From assembly GCA_023260395.1 (NCBI GenBank), contig JALQVI010000005.1:1-46372 (forward strand): a DNA stretch of 46,372 bases. Reading direction: 5' to 3'. How positions within the stretch are numbered: the stretch's first letter is position 1; each line of letters begins with the position of its first letter. The notes below the pieces were generated by a model. It had not been told where the DNA came from. It saw nothing but the letters and a program-made list of their open reading frames with translations, and did not search any database. Below are positions 26,006-33,573 of the stretch, in pieces. A program made the translations under genes and the position numbers. Source of the DNA: Candidatus Nanopelagicales bacterium. GTDB lineage: Bacteria > Actinomycetota > Actinomycetes > S36-B12 > UBA5976.

Positions 26006-26295
26006 TAACTCGATGGAGTCGGCGTTGACGTTGGTGCAGGCGTTGTCGCAGGAGCCGCTGACTTTGCAGCGGAATCACTTGTTGTCGTCGACGGTGTCGA
26101 AACCGAAGACGATGCTCCGCGCGAATCGTTGCGGTAAAAGCCAGAGCCCTTGAATACCACGCCGACAGAACCATAAACCTTGCGCAATGAAGACTCGTTG
26201 CAGTTTGGGCACACCGTCAACGCATCGTCTGAAAATGACTGGACTACTTCAAACGGCTCGTTACATGAGTCGCATACGTATTGATAGGTAGGCAT
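26005..26295 (-). CDS. FmdB-family zinc-ribbon protein
   Basis: 96 residues. The first ~65 are the FmdB regulatory zinc ribbon: MPTYQYVCDSCNEPFEVVQS, then VCPNCN (two CxxC pairs binding Zn2+), and VYGSVGVVFKGSGFYRND, which is diagnostic of the family. The remaining tail is low-complexity Ser/Thr/Ala/Pro. The role is poorly understood; a regulatory or scaffolding function is often assumed. The SD AAAGGA is well placed before the ATG at 26295. It heads the fmdB–crcB–crcB unit. A comparable fmdB-like gene lies beside the folate gene in mycobacteria (Rv0991c). Confidence 0.93.
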   Translation of the reverse strand: MPTYQYVCDSCNEPFEVVQSFSDDALTVCPNCNESSLRKVYGSVGVVFKGSGFYRNDSRGASSSVSTPSTTTSDSAAKSAAPATTPAPTSTPTPSS

Positions 26296-26392
26296 GTCAT
26301 CCTTTCGTCGTCACGGGTTAGCACTAGTCGATATCGTACCTGTGGACAACCGATGGCGGTATTCCGAGCGTTCTGCCTACGCTCTAGACACC

Positions 26393-26983
26393 ATGAAACT
26401 CAAGGCGCTCACATTCATCATCCAGTTTCGTCGCGAACTTGCTGCCACTTTTGCCGCACTTGCAGTGTTGAGTGCAGTGAACGTTGTGAAACCAACATCA
26501 CCTGCAACGATTCTTGCGGCTGCTTCCAATCTGCCCGCTGGCCATGTCCTGACCCAGAATGATGTGAAACCGATTCCTGTCTCTTCGCGTTGGCCCAGTG
26601 CCATCAGCGAAAGTGAGCAAGTAACTGGTCAAGCTCTTTCACATTCTTTGGAAGCCGGCACACCAATTAATCGTTCGGACCTTTTAACAAACGCCCTATC
26701 AGCAACATTTGATGCCCAACACAAAGCCGTCTCTATCGACATCTCGCAAACGGATTCGACAATTGCAACTATTGGCTCACATGTCGATGTGTTTAGTGCA
26801 AGCGGTGAACAAATTAGCGCGCACTCACTTGTGCTCGCTACCAGCCAGGCTTCACACAGCGCACTTTCGTTAGGGAGTTCGCAGACAGTTGCAGTTGTTC
26901 TCAGTATGACTTTTCCAGAAATCAGCCAATTGGCTCGAGCTAAATCAAACGGCGCACTGACAGTTGCAGCAACGGCAAACTAG
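26393..26983 (+). CDS. SAF-domain protein, CpaB/RcpC-like, membrane anchored
   Basis: 196 residues from ATG 26393. A basic start and one hydrophobic segment (about 15–35) lead into a SAF domain (about 40–110: ILAAASNLPAGHVLTQNDVK, then TGQALSHSLEAGTPINRSDL). The rest resembles the outer part of CpaB/RcpC Flp-pilus assembly proteins, but no pilus genes are near. SAF proteins at this site, next to fmdB, are common in actinobacteria and have no firm function. Open frame extends to 26294, but that part is inside fmdB's promoter region and unlike the family. TACGCT lies 9 nt upstream of the ATG. Its stop overlaps that of the next gene (CTAG). Confidence 0.82.
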   Translation: MKLKALTFIIQFRRELAATFAALAVLSAVNVVKPTSPATILAAASNLPAGHVLTQNDVKPIPVSSRWPSAISESEQVTGQALSHSLEAGTPINRSDLLTNALSATFDAQHKAVSIDISQTDSTIATIGSHVDVFSASGEQISAHSLVLATSQASHSALSLGSSQTVAVVLSMTFPEISQLARAKSNGALTVAATAN

Positions 26984-27147
26984 CCGTGATGTGGAGGAAC
27001 GTTGTCCCACAGTTCTTGATCGCGAGGCGAACTCGGCGCGATGTCATCGCGAGTTTGGTCAGGAGCTAATTCCAATTTGGCCAGTTGCTCACGCAATGCG
27101 CCTTTAGACTTCTCGTCCTTCGACTCTGGTTTCGGGGCTTCACTCAC
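26980..27147 (-). CDS. Small acidic/charged actinobacterial protein (55 residues)
   Basis: Reading leftwards from GTG 27147 gives 55 residues: a Lys/Glu/Pro-rich start (SEAPKPESKDEKSKGALREQ), a helical middle, RDDIAPSSPRDQELWDN, and the end VPPHHG*. The RDD…W…PPHH/W pattern at the C-terminus recurs in small proteins coded at this site in other actinobacteria (from memory of the family), so this is probably a real gene. The stop shares CTAG with the convergent SAF gene. The start has only a loose SD (AGG six bases upstream). Function unknown; no membrane segment. Confidence 0.65.
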   Translation of the reverse strand: MSEAPKPESKDEKSKGALREQLAKLELAPDQTRDDIAPSSPRDQELWDNVPPHHG

Positions 27148-27202
27148 CTACCTATCGTTACTCGCAATGACCTCACACACCAAATCCCACTTGCCGCACA
27201 CC

Positions 27203-27208
27203 TAGGAT
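27203..27208 (+). promoter_or_regulatory. Candidate leaderless -10 box for the following gene
   Basis: TAGGAT, a 6-nt spacer (TTAGGC), then ATG at 27215. Confidence 0.5.
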
Positions 27209-27214
27209 TTAGGC

Positions 27215-28084
27215 ATGGAACTGCTCGCCGCTGCCGAATGGCATGACCTTGCGAGCGCGCACTATTTAGCCGTAGACCCGTGGATACAGCCGCGTCTTTC
27301 CAGACGAGCCCAACAAGAAAAACATCCAGTTGATGATTTTCTATTCGAGTATTACCCCATCAGTCCTGCAAAGTTACGTACATGGCATCCAGGTTTTGGT
27401 TTTGAACTACAAGCAACGGAAGAAGATTACGAACTTTTTAATCATCGTCACTATTCATTCGCTGAAGGCCGCGTAACTCTTCGCGGCGAGTGGCTCGATG
27501 AGTCGCATGAAAAATTTCTCAACATTAGAAATTTTCTTGCAGCCACTGCTGCACGTCCCGCACGAACAGGATGCTTTGGCTTACACGAATGGGCCATGGT
27601 GCTGGGACAGAACAATGTGCGACACGATGCCTGGCCACTCCGGTTGAACCAGGACGACATTCGTCGAACGATTGACGAACAGGGACTGCGCTGCACCCAC
27701 TTTGATGCCTTCAGATTCTTTACTGATGAAGCACGACCACTCAATCCAATTCAACTAACTCGTGATGATCAGTTTGGAATTGAGCAGCCAGGTTGCCTGC
27801 ATGCAAACATGGATTTGTATAAACACGCGTTCACTTTGGCGCCAGTAATTGGCAGTAATCTGGTTCGCGATGCGTTTGCGTTGGCCAAAGACATTCGTGA
27901 AGTGGACATGCAAGTCGCCCCGTACGATCTATCTCCTCTGGGCGTTACACCTATTGCGGTGGAAACTGAAGCTGGCCGGGCGGAATTTGCGCACAAGCAA
28001 AATGAATTCTCAGTGCGGGCTACAGCCATCCGCGAGGCCCTTATTTCGCGCATAGATTCAACAATCGGCGTTTCGTTAGACTAA
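27215..28084 (+). CDS. Conserved actinobacterial protein, often labelled '3-methyladenine DNA glycosylase'
   Basis: 289 residues. Conserved blocks are HPVDDFLFEYYPISPAKLRTWHPG, of which HPVDDFLFEYY is the core, then GCFGLHEWAMVLG, RCTHFDAFRFFTDEARPLNP, QPGCLHANMDLYKHA and EVDMQVAPYDL. These match a soluble actinobacterial family (~290 residues) that databases commonly name 3-methyladenine DNA glycosylase. No helix-hairpin-helix or AAG-type catalytic motif is visible, so I regard the name as unsupported. The many conserved His, Asp and Cys residues suggest an enzyme. Leaderless ATG start; the cation antiporter gene follows 5 nt after its stop and has its own TANNNT box in the overlap. Confidence 0.75.
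   Translation: MELLAAAEWHDLASAHYLAVDPWIQPRLSRRAQQEKHPVDDFLFEYYPISPAKLRTWHPGFGFELQATEEDYELFNHRHYSFAEGRVTLRGEWLDESHEKFLNIRNFLAATAARPARTGCFGLHEWAMVLGQNNVRHDAWPLRLNQDDIRRTIDEQGLRCTHFDAFRFFTDEARPLNPIQLTRDDQFGIEQPGCLHANMDLYKHAFTLAPVIGSNLVRDAFALAKDIREVDMQVAPYDLSPLGVTPIAVETEAGRAEFAHKQNEFSVRATAIREALISRIDSTIGVSLD
28077..28082 (+). promoter_or_regulatory. Candidate leaderless -10 box for the cation antiporter gene
   Basis: TAGACT, a 7-nt spacer (AAACACC), then ATG at 28090. It overlaps the end of the upstream gene. No SD. Confidence 0.4.
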
Positions 28085-28089
28085 ACACC

Positions 28090-29292
28090 ATGTCACGTCG
28101 CCTCATTGATCCGACGCCAGCCGAAAATTCCGATCGTAAAACTGATCGCAAGAAATCCGGTGGCGCTCGACGAGCCGCCCCAAAAGTCGCGCAGGCGCCA
28201 CACACCTCAGGTTCGTTTTCGAGTAGCGATCGCAAACTCATCGCGATTGGCGTAGCAGCCACCATTGCTGCTGGCGTTTTTCACAATTCGAATGGGCCGA
28301 TTGTGGCATTCCTTGCCGCTGGCGTTGCACTCGCAGCACTCGCGAGCTTGGTCGGTCGATGCGTTGAAGCTATCGGCGACAAGCTTGGTCCTGGTGCGAC
28401 CGGAGTTTTGCAATCATTCCTGGCAAATCTGCCAGAAATTTTCGTCATCATGTTTGCACTCAAAGCGGGTCTGTATGACGTTGTCAAAGCAACGATTGTC
28501 GGCTCGGTGCTTGCCAATGTTTTGTTAGTCGCTGGCTTGGCGTATCTCGTCGGCGGACTCAAGCACGGTCCACAACGATTCAATCAATCTGCAAGCCGTC
28601 AGCTTGGTTTGATGTTGATGCTCAGCGTGGCAATCCTGTCCATTCCAACTTTGACAAGTACCTTGCATACGCCAGCCGAAGGCCACGAACGAACAATCAC
28701 GATTGTGATTTCTTTGTTGCTCATTACTTTGTTTGTGGCTTCGCTGCCAGATATTTTGAAGACTGGAAAAGGCCCAACTACTCCTTCGATCGAGGCAATA
28801 GCTGCCCGTAGTGAAACCGAACATCATGGTAATTGGTCGTTAGCCCTAGGCCTGTCACTGCTCGCAGGCACAGCAATCGCATCGGCGTTTGTCTCTGAAT
28901 GGTTCGTCGCTGCATTGTCGCCGGCGATGGATTCACTCAACATCAATGCAACATTCGCAGGTCTCATCATTGTGGCTATCGCAGGTAATGCTGTTGAAAA
29001 TGTCGTTGGCATTCAACTGTGTGCTCGCAATCAGCCAGAGTTCGCACTTCAAGTAATTTTGCAGTCGCCGGTTCAAGTGGCGATGATCGTGGCTCCACTT
29101 ATTGCACTAGCAGCGCCGCTTGTAGGCGCCGCAACATTCACGTTGGTTCTTGCGCCAATGTTGCTTGCTGCGCTCGTCCTTGCGACATTAATTACGGTCA
29201 TCGTGGTCGAAGATGGCGAATCAACCTGGTTTGAAGGCGCTGCCTTACTCGCTCTCTATGTGGCAATTGCGTGCGCATTCTGGTGGGGGTAA
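28090..29292 (+). CDS. CAX-type Ca2+(cation)/H+ antiporter
   Basis: 400 residues, about ten membrane segments, in two inverted halves typical of the Ca2+/cation antiporter superfamily. Alpha-1 repeat: FLANLPEIFVIMFALKAGLY followed by GSVLANVLLVAGLAYL. Alpha-2 repeat: GNAVENVVGIQLCARNQPEF followed by LQSPVQVAMIVAPLIAL. The GNAxE and xxSPxQ elements are those of CAX/ChaA proteins. An unusual soluble N-terminus of about 45 residues is Lys/Arg/Ser-rich. It likely exports Ca2+ or another cation in exchange for protons; the ion cannot be read. TsaC/Sua5 follows 3 nt after its stop, so both share a transcript. Confidence 0.87.
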   Translation: MSRRLIDPTPAENSDRKTDRKKSGGARRAAPKVAQAPHTSGSFSSSDRKLIAIGVAATIAAGVFHNSNGPIVAFLAAGVALAALASLVGRCVEAIGDKLGPGATGVLQSFLANLPEIFVIMFALKAGLYDVVKATIVGSVLANVLLVAGLAYLVGGLKHGPQRFNQSASRQLGLMLMLSVAILSIPTLTSTLHTPAEGHERTITIVISLLLITLFVASLPDILKTGKGPTTPSIEAIAARSETEHHGNWSLALGLSLLAGTAIASAFVSEWFVAALSPAMDSLNINATFAGLIIVAIAGNAVENVVGIQLCARNQPEFALQVILQSPVQVAMIVAPLIALAAPLVGAATFTLVLAPMLLAALVLATLITVIVVEDGESTWFEGAALLALYVAIACAFWWG

Positions 29293-29295
29293 CTC

Positions 29296-30246
29296 GTGAT
29301 TGTCACTGATCCCTTAGTGGCAACTGCTGCTCTTGCAGATGGGCACTTGTGCGCAATTCCAACGGAAACTGTTTACGGCCTTGGAGCAAACGCGAGCAAT
29401 GCATCGGCTGTTGCGCAAGTATTCGAGGCTAAAGGACGGCCCACTGACCATCCGTTGATTGTGCATGTGGCATCACTCGAACAAGCTCGACAATGGATCA
29501 CTGAGCTGCCAACCTGGGCCAACGAACTGGCCAAGCAATGTTGGCCCGGACCTTTAACACTCGTTGGTCCCCGCACGGCCTTGGCTACAGACGACATCAC
29601 GGGCGGCCAAGACACCGTTGCTGTTCGAGTGCCGAACCATCCACTCACATTGACCGTCCTCGAACAACTCGCAGCTCAAGGTGTGCACGGTGTTGTTGCA
29701 CCAAGTGCAAACAAATTCGGTCACGTCTCGCCGACAACGGCACAACATGTCGACAATGATCTGGGTGCATACCTTGATTCTCATCAAGGAGTCATCTTGG
29801 ACGGCGGCCCATCTGGAGTTGGCGTTGAATCCACCATCGTCCTTGCAACTGGCCAGGCACCTGTTGTACTTCGGCCTGGTGGCATTACTCGAAAAATGAT
29901 TACTGAAATTACTGGGCTCGAAGTAAAAGAATCAATCGCTGATGCGCCTCGCGTTTCAGGTGCCTTGTCGTCGCACTATTCGCCATCAGCCACAGTGCAT
30001 CTCGTTGACCAATCAGCGCTAACCGCGGTCCCTAGTGGCGGCCTCATTGCCTTTAAAGAAGTTGCTACTCCTGCCGGTCTCACGCGACTCAGTGAACCGC
30101 TCACCATCGATGACTTTGCAGCGACTTTGTACGCCTCGTTACGAAAAGCCGACGAACTTGGCCTCGCCGATATTTATGTCGTGGAACCAACCGACGAAGG
30201 GTTAGCTGAAGCAATTCGCGACCGTCTCAGTCGCGCTGCGTTTTAG
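29296..30246 (+). CDS. tsaC: L-threonylcarbamoyladenylate synthase (TsaC/Sua5)
   Basis: Makes threonylcarbamoyl-AMP for the universal t6A37 tRNA modification. 316 residues, the longer Sua5-type. The YrdC domain (about 1–200) shows IPTETVYGLGANA, EAKGRPTDHPLIVHVA (KxR/SxN-type substrate loop), AVRVPNHP and SANKFGHVSPT. The linker and small C-terminal Sua5 domain begin at APRVSGALSSHYSPSA. The start is GTG 29296 with GGTGGGGG upstream. The stop shares TTAG with the convergent DUF445 gene. Confidence 0.94.
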   Translation: MIVTDPLVATAALADGHLCAIPTETVYGLGANASNASAVAQVFEAKGRPTDHPLIVHVASLEQARQWITELPTWANELAKQCWPGPLTLVGPRTALATDDITGGQDTVAVRVPNHPLTLTVLEQLAAQGVHGVVAPSANKFGHVSPTTAQHVDNDLGAYLDSHQGVILDGGPSGVGVESTIVLATGQAPVVLRPGGITRKMITEITGLEVKESIADAPRVSGALSSHYSPSATVHLVDQSALTAVPSGGLIAFKEVATPAGLTRLSEPLTIDDFAATLYASLRKADELGLADIYVVEPTDEGLAEAIRDRLSRAAF

Positions 30247-31514
30247 CGAGCGATGAGTTGACCAATTGAATAAATCACGAGTCCGGCGAGCGCGCCAACA
30301 ACTGTGCCGTTGATTCGAATGAATTGCAGATCGCGACCGACATGTAATTCGATTTTGCGCGACGTATCGTATGCATCCCAACGCGCAATCGTGTCGGTGA
30401 TGATGCCGGCAATTTCATCGCAATAATTATCAACTACATGTCCAGCAACGTTTTCAATTGCTAAATCAATCGTCGCCCGCAGCGTTGCATCATTGGTAAG
30501 TCGCGCACCAAATCCCACAAGCAACTCGGTAGCCTTCACACGCATCGGGCTTTCGGGATTTTGGGCATCCTCATTCAACGTATTCTTCGCTGAAATCCAC
30601 AAGTCGGAAACGGTTTGGCGAATCTCACCGCGCACCACAAGTTGCATCTTGATTTCGTTAACACGTGCGTTGAGCGCCGGGTCATTTCGCAAGTTTTGAG
30701 CGAGTTCAACAAGGCCTCGTTCAACCCACTTACGAATTGGATGGGTGGAATCTTCGCGAACCGAAACGGTCCAATCAATGAGGTGGCCATAAACCCACTC
30801 GCCCACGCGTTCCTTGCCAAATCCCGGCAGCCAGCGAGGCAACTGTTCGTCGAACCAAGCCTGAGCTCGTTGCGGATCACTTACTAAACGGTGCTCCAGA
30901 GTTTCTGCGAGCAAGTCAACAACTGGACTGTATGCCTCGTTTGCAATGATGCGATCGACGAGTGCTGCCAGCGGAGTTGCAACATCAAAATTATCGGCGA
31001 TACGCAAGAACTGCTCTTCGATGACTGCAGCAATCTGGTCATCGTCTCCGAGCTCAGTCAGCCAAGCCACACCGGTAGAAAGATCACGAGTTAGTGCTTG
31101 CGCATTCGCGGGCTGACTCAACCATTCGCCTACACGTAGCGAGATGCGAGCGCTCGTCAACTTGTCGCGAACTGCATCTTCGCTCAGGAAGTTAGCACTG
31201 ACAAATTCGCTCAAACCCTCGGCGATTGCATCTTTGCGCTTGGGAATGATTGCGGTGTGTGGAATAGGAATACCCAGTGGGTGACGAAAAAGGGCCGTTA
31301 CTGCAAACCAATCTGCGATGCCGCCAACCATGCCTGCTTCGGCAGCGGCTCGCACGTAGCCACTCCATGATGGGCCACCATTATTTTCTGCCCGCAACGC
31401 CACGACAAAGACAATTGCTGAAACCAAAAAGAAACTAGACGCAACCATCTTCATTTTGCGCAGCTCGCGTTGCTTTTTACGCTCAGCTGTTCGCGTCACT
31501 AATCCCAAACTCAC
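30243..31514 (-). CDS. DUF445-family membrane-associated protein
   Basis: 423 residues. A basic N-terminus leads to one membrane segment (about 24–42). The hallmark DUF445 stretch then follows (AAEAGMVGGIADWFAVTALF, HPLGIPIPHTAIIPKRKDAI). A long predominantly helical body follows, and the C-terminus ends in a second hydrophobic segment (NGTVVGALAGLVIYSIGQLI). The family is widespread and of unknown function; the helical body flanked by membrane anchors suggests a scaffold or tether. The start is GTG 31514, without an SD. Convergent overlap of 4 nt with tsaC. Confidence 0.9.
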   Translation of the reverse strand: MSLGLVTRTAERKKQRELRKMKMVASSFFLVSAIVFVVALRAENNGGPSWSGYVRAAAEAGMVGGIADWFAVTALFRHPLGIPIPHTAIIPKRKDAIAEGLSEFVSANFLSEDAVRDKLTSARISLRVGEWLSQPANAQALTRDLSTGVAWLTELGDDDQIAAVIEEQFLRIADNFDVATPLAALVDRIIANEAYSPVVDLLAETLEHRLVSDPQRAQAWFDEQLPRWLPGFGKERVGEWVYGHLIDWTVSVREDSTHPIRKWVERGLVELAQNLRNDPALNARVNEIKMQLVVRGEIRQTVSDLWISAKNTLNEDAQNPESPMRVKATELLVGFGARLTNDATLRATIDLAIENVAGHVVDNYCDEIAGIITDTIARWDAYDTSRKIELHVGRDLQFIRINGTVVGALAGLVIYSIGQLIAR

Positions 31515-31564
31515 ATGCCTAATCTGTCACATGGAGTGAGTTGGTGGCGCCGAAGCATCCGAAT

Positions 31565-32056
31565 CTAAGCAGATGGTGAGTGGTCTACGCCAGCAATTTG
31601 GTCATGTACGTGCGCAGCTAATCGCTCAATAATGACAAGTCCATCGCGCACGCCGCCAGGAGAACCAGGCAAGTTGATGATCAGTGATGAGCCGGTCACG
31701 CCAGCTACGCCACGGGTTAAGTCAGCCGTTGGGACTTTGTCGCGTGAATATGCACGCAATGCTTCAGGGATCCCTGGTAGCAATCGCTCTATGAGCGGAG
31801 TTGTCGCTTCGGGCGTGACATCGTGTTGCGAAATTCCAGTGCCGCCGGTTGTGACAATCAAGTCGATGTTGTCAGCGAGTGATTTTTTAATGGCGGCTCG
31901 AATCTGTTCGATGTCGTCCGGAATTACTGTGGTTGGAGCAACGTCATATCCAAGCTCGAGTAAACCAGCGCGCAAGATTTCACCACTGGTGTCTTCGTAC
32001 ACGCCAAGGCTTGCACGATTACTCGCCGTGATGACTGCTGCGGTTCGCGTTGTCAT
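31565..32056 (-). CDS. mog: Molybdopterin adenylyltransferase, MogA/MoaB family
   Basis: Adenylates molybdopterin before molybdate insertion. 163 residues. VTTGGTGISQHDVTPEAT is the MPT-binding signature, with GVTGSSLIINLPGSPGGVRD following (GSS…NLPG is conserved). Begins 3 nt after moaC's stop, so the two form a short Moco operon. moaA, moaD, moaE and a complete moeA are not in the window. This matters because the only MoeA-like gene here (22.8–23.8 kb) lacks domain II. Confidence 0.94.
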   Translation of the reverse strand: MTTRTAAVITASNRASLGVYEDTSGEILRAGLLELGYDVAPTTVIPDDIEQIRAAIKKSLADNIDLIVTTGGTGISQHDVTPEATTPLIERLLPGIPEALRAYSRDKVPTADLTRGVAGVTGSSLIINLPGSPGGVRDGLVIIERLAAHVHDQIAGVDHSPSA

Positions 32057-32059
32057 GAG

Positions 32060-32539
32060 TTAGCGCGTCCACAATCCGTTGCGACCGCCATCTTTTTCAG
32101 TCACACCAACATCTGTGATTTGAGCACCTGGGTCAATTGCCTTGACCATGTCGATGACAGTGAGCGCCGCAACAGAAACCGCAGTGAGTGCCTCCATCTC
32201 AACACCTGTGCGATCAGCCGTTTTTACGGTCACTTCGATGTGAACACCAAAGTCATGGGTAGCCAACTCAACGTTCACCCCATGAACAGCAATGGGATGA
32301 CACAACGGGATGAGATCAGGAGTGCGCTTGGTGCCCATGATTCCCGCAATACGCGCCGTTGAAAGTACGTCGCCTTTGGGCACTGTGTTGTCTCGCAACA
32401 TGGCAACGACGGTTGGGCTCAACAGAACACGACCCGACGCACTGGCCGTTCGTACCGTAACTTCGCGGTCAGCCACATCAACCATGTGGGCATTGCCATC
32501 GGCGTCAATATGTGTGAGGTGCTCTTGAGACTGCGTCAT
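32060..32539 (-). CDS. moaC: Cyclic pyranopterin monophosphate synthase MoaC
   Basis: Second step of molybdenum-cofactor synthesis; it turns the MoaA product into cyclic pyranopterin monophosphate. 159 residues with KGDVLSTARIAGIMGTKRTP, LIPLCHPI, VKTADRTGVEMEALTAVSVA and the C-terminal KDGGR. A TTG at 32548 is an earlier possible start, but ATG 32539 fits the family N-terminus better. TAGCAT lies 8 nt upstream; no good SD. Confidence 0.95.
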   Translation of the reverse strand: MTQSQEHLTHIDADGNAHMVDVADREVTVRTASASGRVLLSPTVVAMLRDNTVPKGDVLSTARIAGIMGTKRTPDLIPLCHPIAVHGVNVELATHDFGVHIEVTVKTADRTGVEMEALTAVSVAALTVIDMVKAIDPGAQITDVGVTEKDGGRNGLWTR

Positions 32540-32596
32540 GTTCAGCAATGCTACTCGCGTCTCGGCAAGTCAGTTCAGGTCGCGCTGTGGGCAGGC

Positions 32597-32666
32597 TCAC
32601 AGCCTTGTTCGTTCACAGCATACCTTTTGGTAACGTTTTGGTAACTTTCCTGTGTCACAATAAAAG
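32597..32666 (+). promoter_or_regulatory. Repeat-rich promoter of the 72-residue protein gene
   Basis: Two exact TCACAGC heptamers lie at 32597–32603 and 32613–32619. Two exact TTTTGGTAAC decamers follow at 32625–32634 and 32636–32645, 11 nt apart (about one helical turn). TTGGTA (32638–32643), 17 nt and TAAAAG (32661–32666) form a fair -35/-10. Predicted start near 32673, leaving a leader of about 24 nt that holds the GGAGG SD. Confidence 0.5.
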
Positions 32667-32696
32667 TACGCAAAACCCGCGTATTTGGAGGAAAAA

Positions 32697-32915
32697 ATGA
32701 GTCTCGCTCACAAAGCGGATGACAAGAAAATGGTCAAAGAACTAAGCCAGGATGATCTTCAGGTTAGTTACGCGATCTACATCAACAATGCAATCGCCGA
32801 AGACCGTACCGGTCAGATTCCATCAATCGTGCGATCATTCAAGGCAGAGAAGTTCGGCAACGACGTCTCTCGCCGTTCCGTCATGGACCGCTTCCGTGAC
32901 GCACTAGCTGGCTAA
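32697..32915 (+). CDS. Unknown 72-residue soluble protein
   Basis: I do not recognise this protein. From ATG 32697 (SD GGAGG 5 nt upstream, the strongest in the window) it gives a Lys/Asp-rich, helical, soluble sequence: HKADDKKMVKELSQDDLQVS, a middle with YAIYINNAIAEDRTGQIPS, and a basic end (VSRRSVMDRFRDALAG). No Cys, no membrane segment. It has its own promoter-like region and its own terminator, so it is a monocistronic, probably highly and conditionally expressed gene. A small DNA- or protein-binding role is possible but unsupported. Confidence 0.75.
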   Translation: MSLAHKADDKKMVKELSQDDLQVSYAIYINNAIAEDRTGQIPSIVRSFKAEKFGNDVSRRSVMDRFRDALAG

Positions 32916-32931
32916 TCACCAGTACACACCA

Positions 32932-32976
32932 AAGGCCGACCTCCACGATTGTGGAAGCCGGCCTTCGCTGTTTTAA
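32932..32976 (+). terminator. Intrinsic-terminator-like hairpin after the 72-residue protein gene
   Basis: Arms 32932–32946 and 32951–32965 (15 bp with two mismatches, AAGGCCG core) around a GATT loop, followed by CGCTGTTTT. It could also serve the convergent yceI gene. Confidence 0.7.
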
Positions 32977-32998
32977 GAGTTAAAACTCGCCAGCAAAC

Positions 32999-33541
32999 TT
33001 ATGCCTGCTTGATAGCCGAGATGTCGAGCTGCAACTTGATCTTTTCGCTTACCAAAAGGCCGCCAGCTTCGAGAGCTACGTTCCAGGTAAGACCGAAGTC
33101 CTTGCGGTTGATTTCAGCTGAGCCTTCGAAACCTGCGCGCACGTTGCCGAATGGATCGGTTGCGGTGCCGGTTGCTTCTACCTTGAGTTCAACGCTCTTG
33201 GTGACGTCCTTGATGGTGAGGTCGCCAGTAACGATGAAGTCATCGCCATCAGCCTTGATGTCGGTTGACTTGAATGAAAGTACGTTGGTGTTTTCAACAT
33301 CGAAGAAGTCAGCGCTCTTGAGGTGACCGTCGCGGTCTGCTGAACCGGTGTCGATTGAGTCAAGCTTTGCATCTACAACAACGCTTGATGATGCGAGATC
33401 GGCGCCAACAACAACGGTGCCGGTGAAGTCTGCGAAGTGACCGCGGACCTTTGTGATGACTGCGTGACGTGCTTCGAAGCCAAGACGTGAGTGCGATGGA
33501 TCAATTGCCCATGTACCGGCAATTGCGGCTAGATCTGCCAT
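32999..33541 (-). CDS. YceI-family protein (lipocalin-like, polyisoprenoid-binding fold)
   Basis: 180 residues, with no signal peptide, so probably cytoplasmic as in other actinobacterial members. Family marks: GTWAIDPSHSRLGFEARHAV, KVRGHFADFTG, SADRDGHLKSADFFDVEN (the RDxHLxSxDFFD core) and FEGSAEINRKDFGLTWN. YceI domains bind long isoprenoid chains; physiological roles include stress responses. The SD is AGGAG. Its promoter (TTGACA/TAAACT) carries a MarR-type palindrome, described separately. Confidence 0.94.
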   Translation of the reverse strand: MADLAAIAGTWAIDPSHSRLGFEARHAVITKVRGHFADFTGTVVVGADLASSSVVVDAKLDSIDTGSADRDGHLKSADFFDVENTNVLSFKSTDIKADGDDFIVTGDLTIKDVTKSVELKVEATGTATDPFGNVRAGFEGSAEINRKDFGLTWNVALEAGGLLVSEKIKLQLDISAIKQA

Positions 33542-33573
33542 TAGTTCTCCTAGAAAGTTGAAGGTTCAATTAC

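Noticed and set aside
26296-26392. Fluoride riboswitch ahead of the fmdB–crcB unit
   Set aside because: No recognisable conserved core on the minus strand, and the leader between start and divergent gene is too short; a covariance search would be decisive.
32597-32619. Mycobacterial-type PhoP box
   Set aside because: The TCACAGC heptamers are exact but 16 nt apart rather than 11, so assignment to PhoP is not supported; kept only as a repeat observation.
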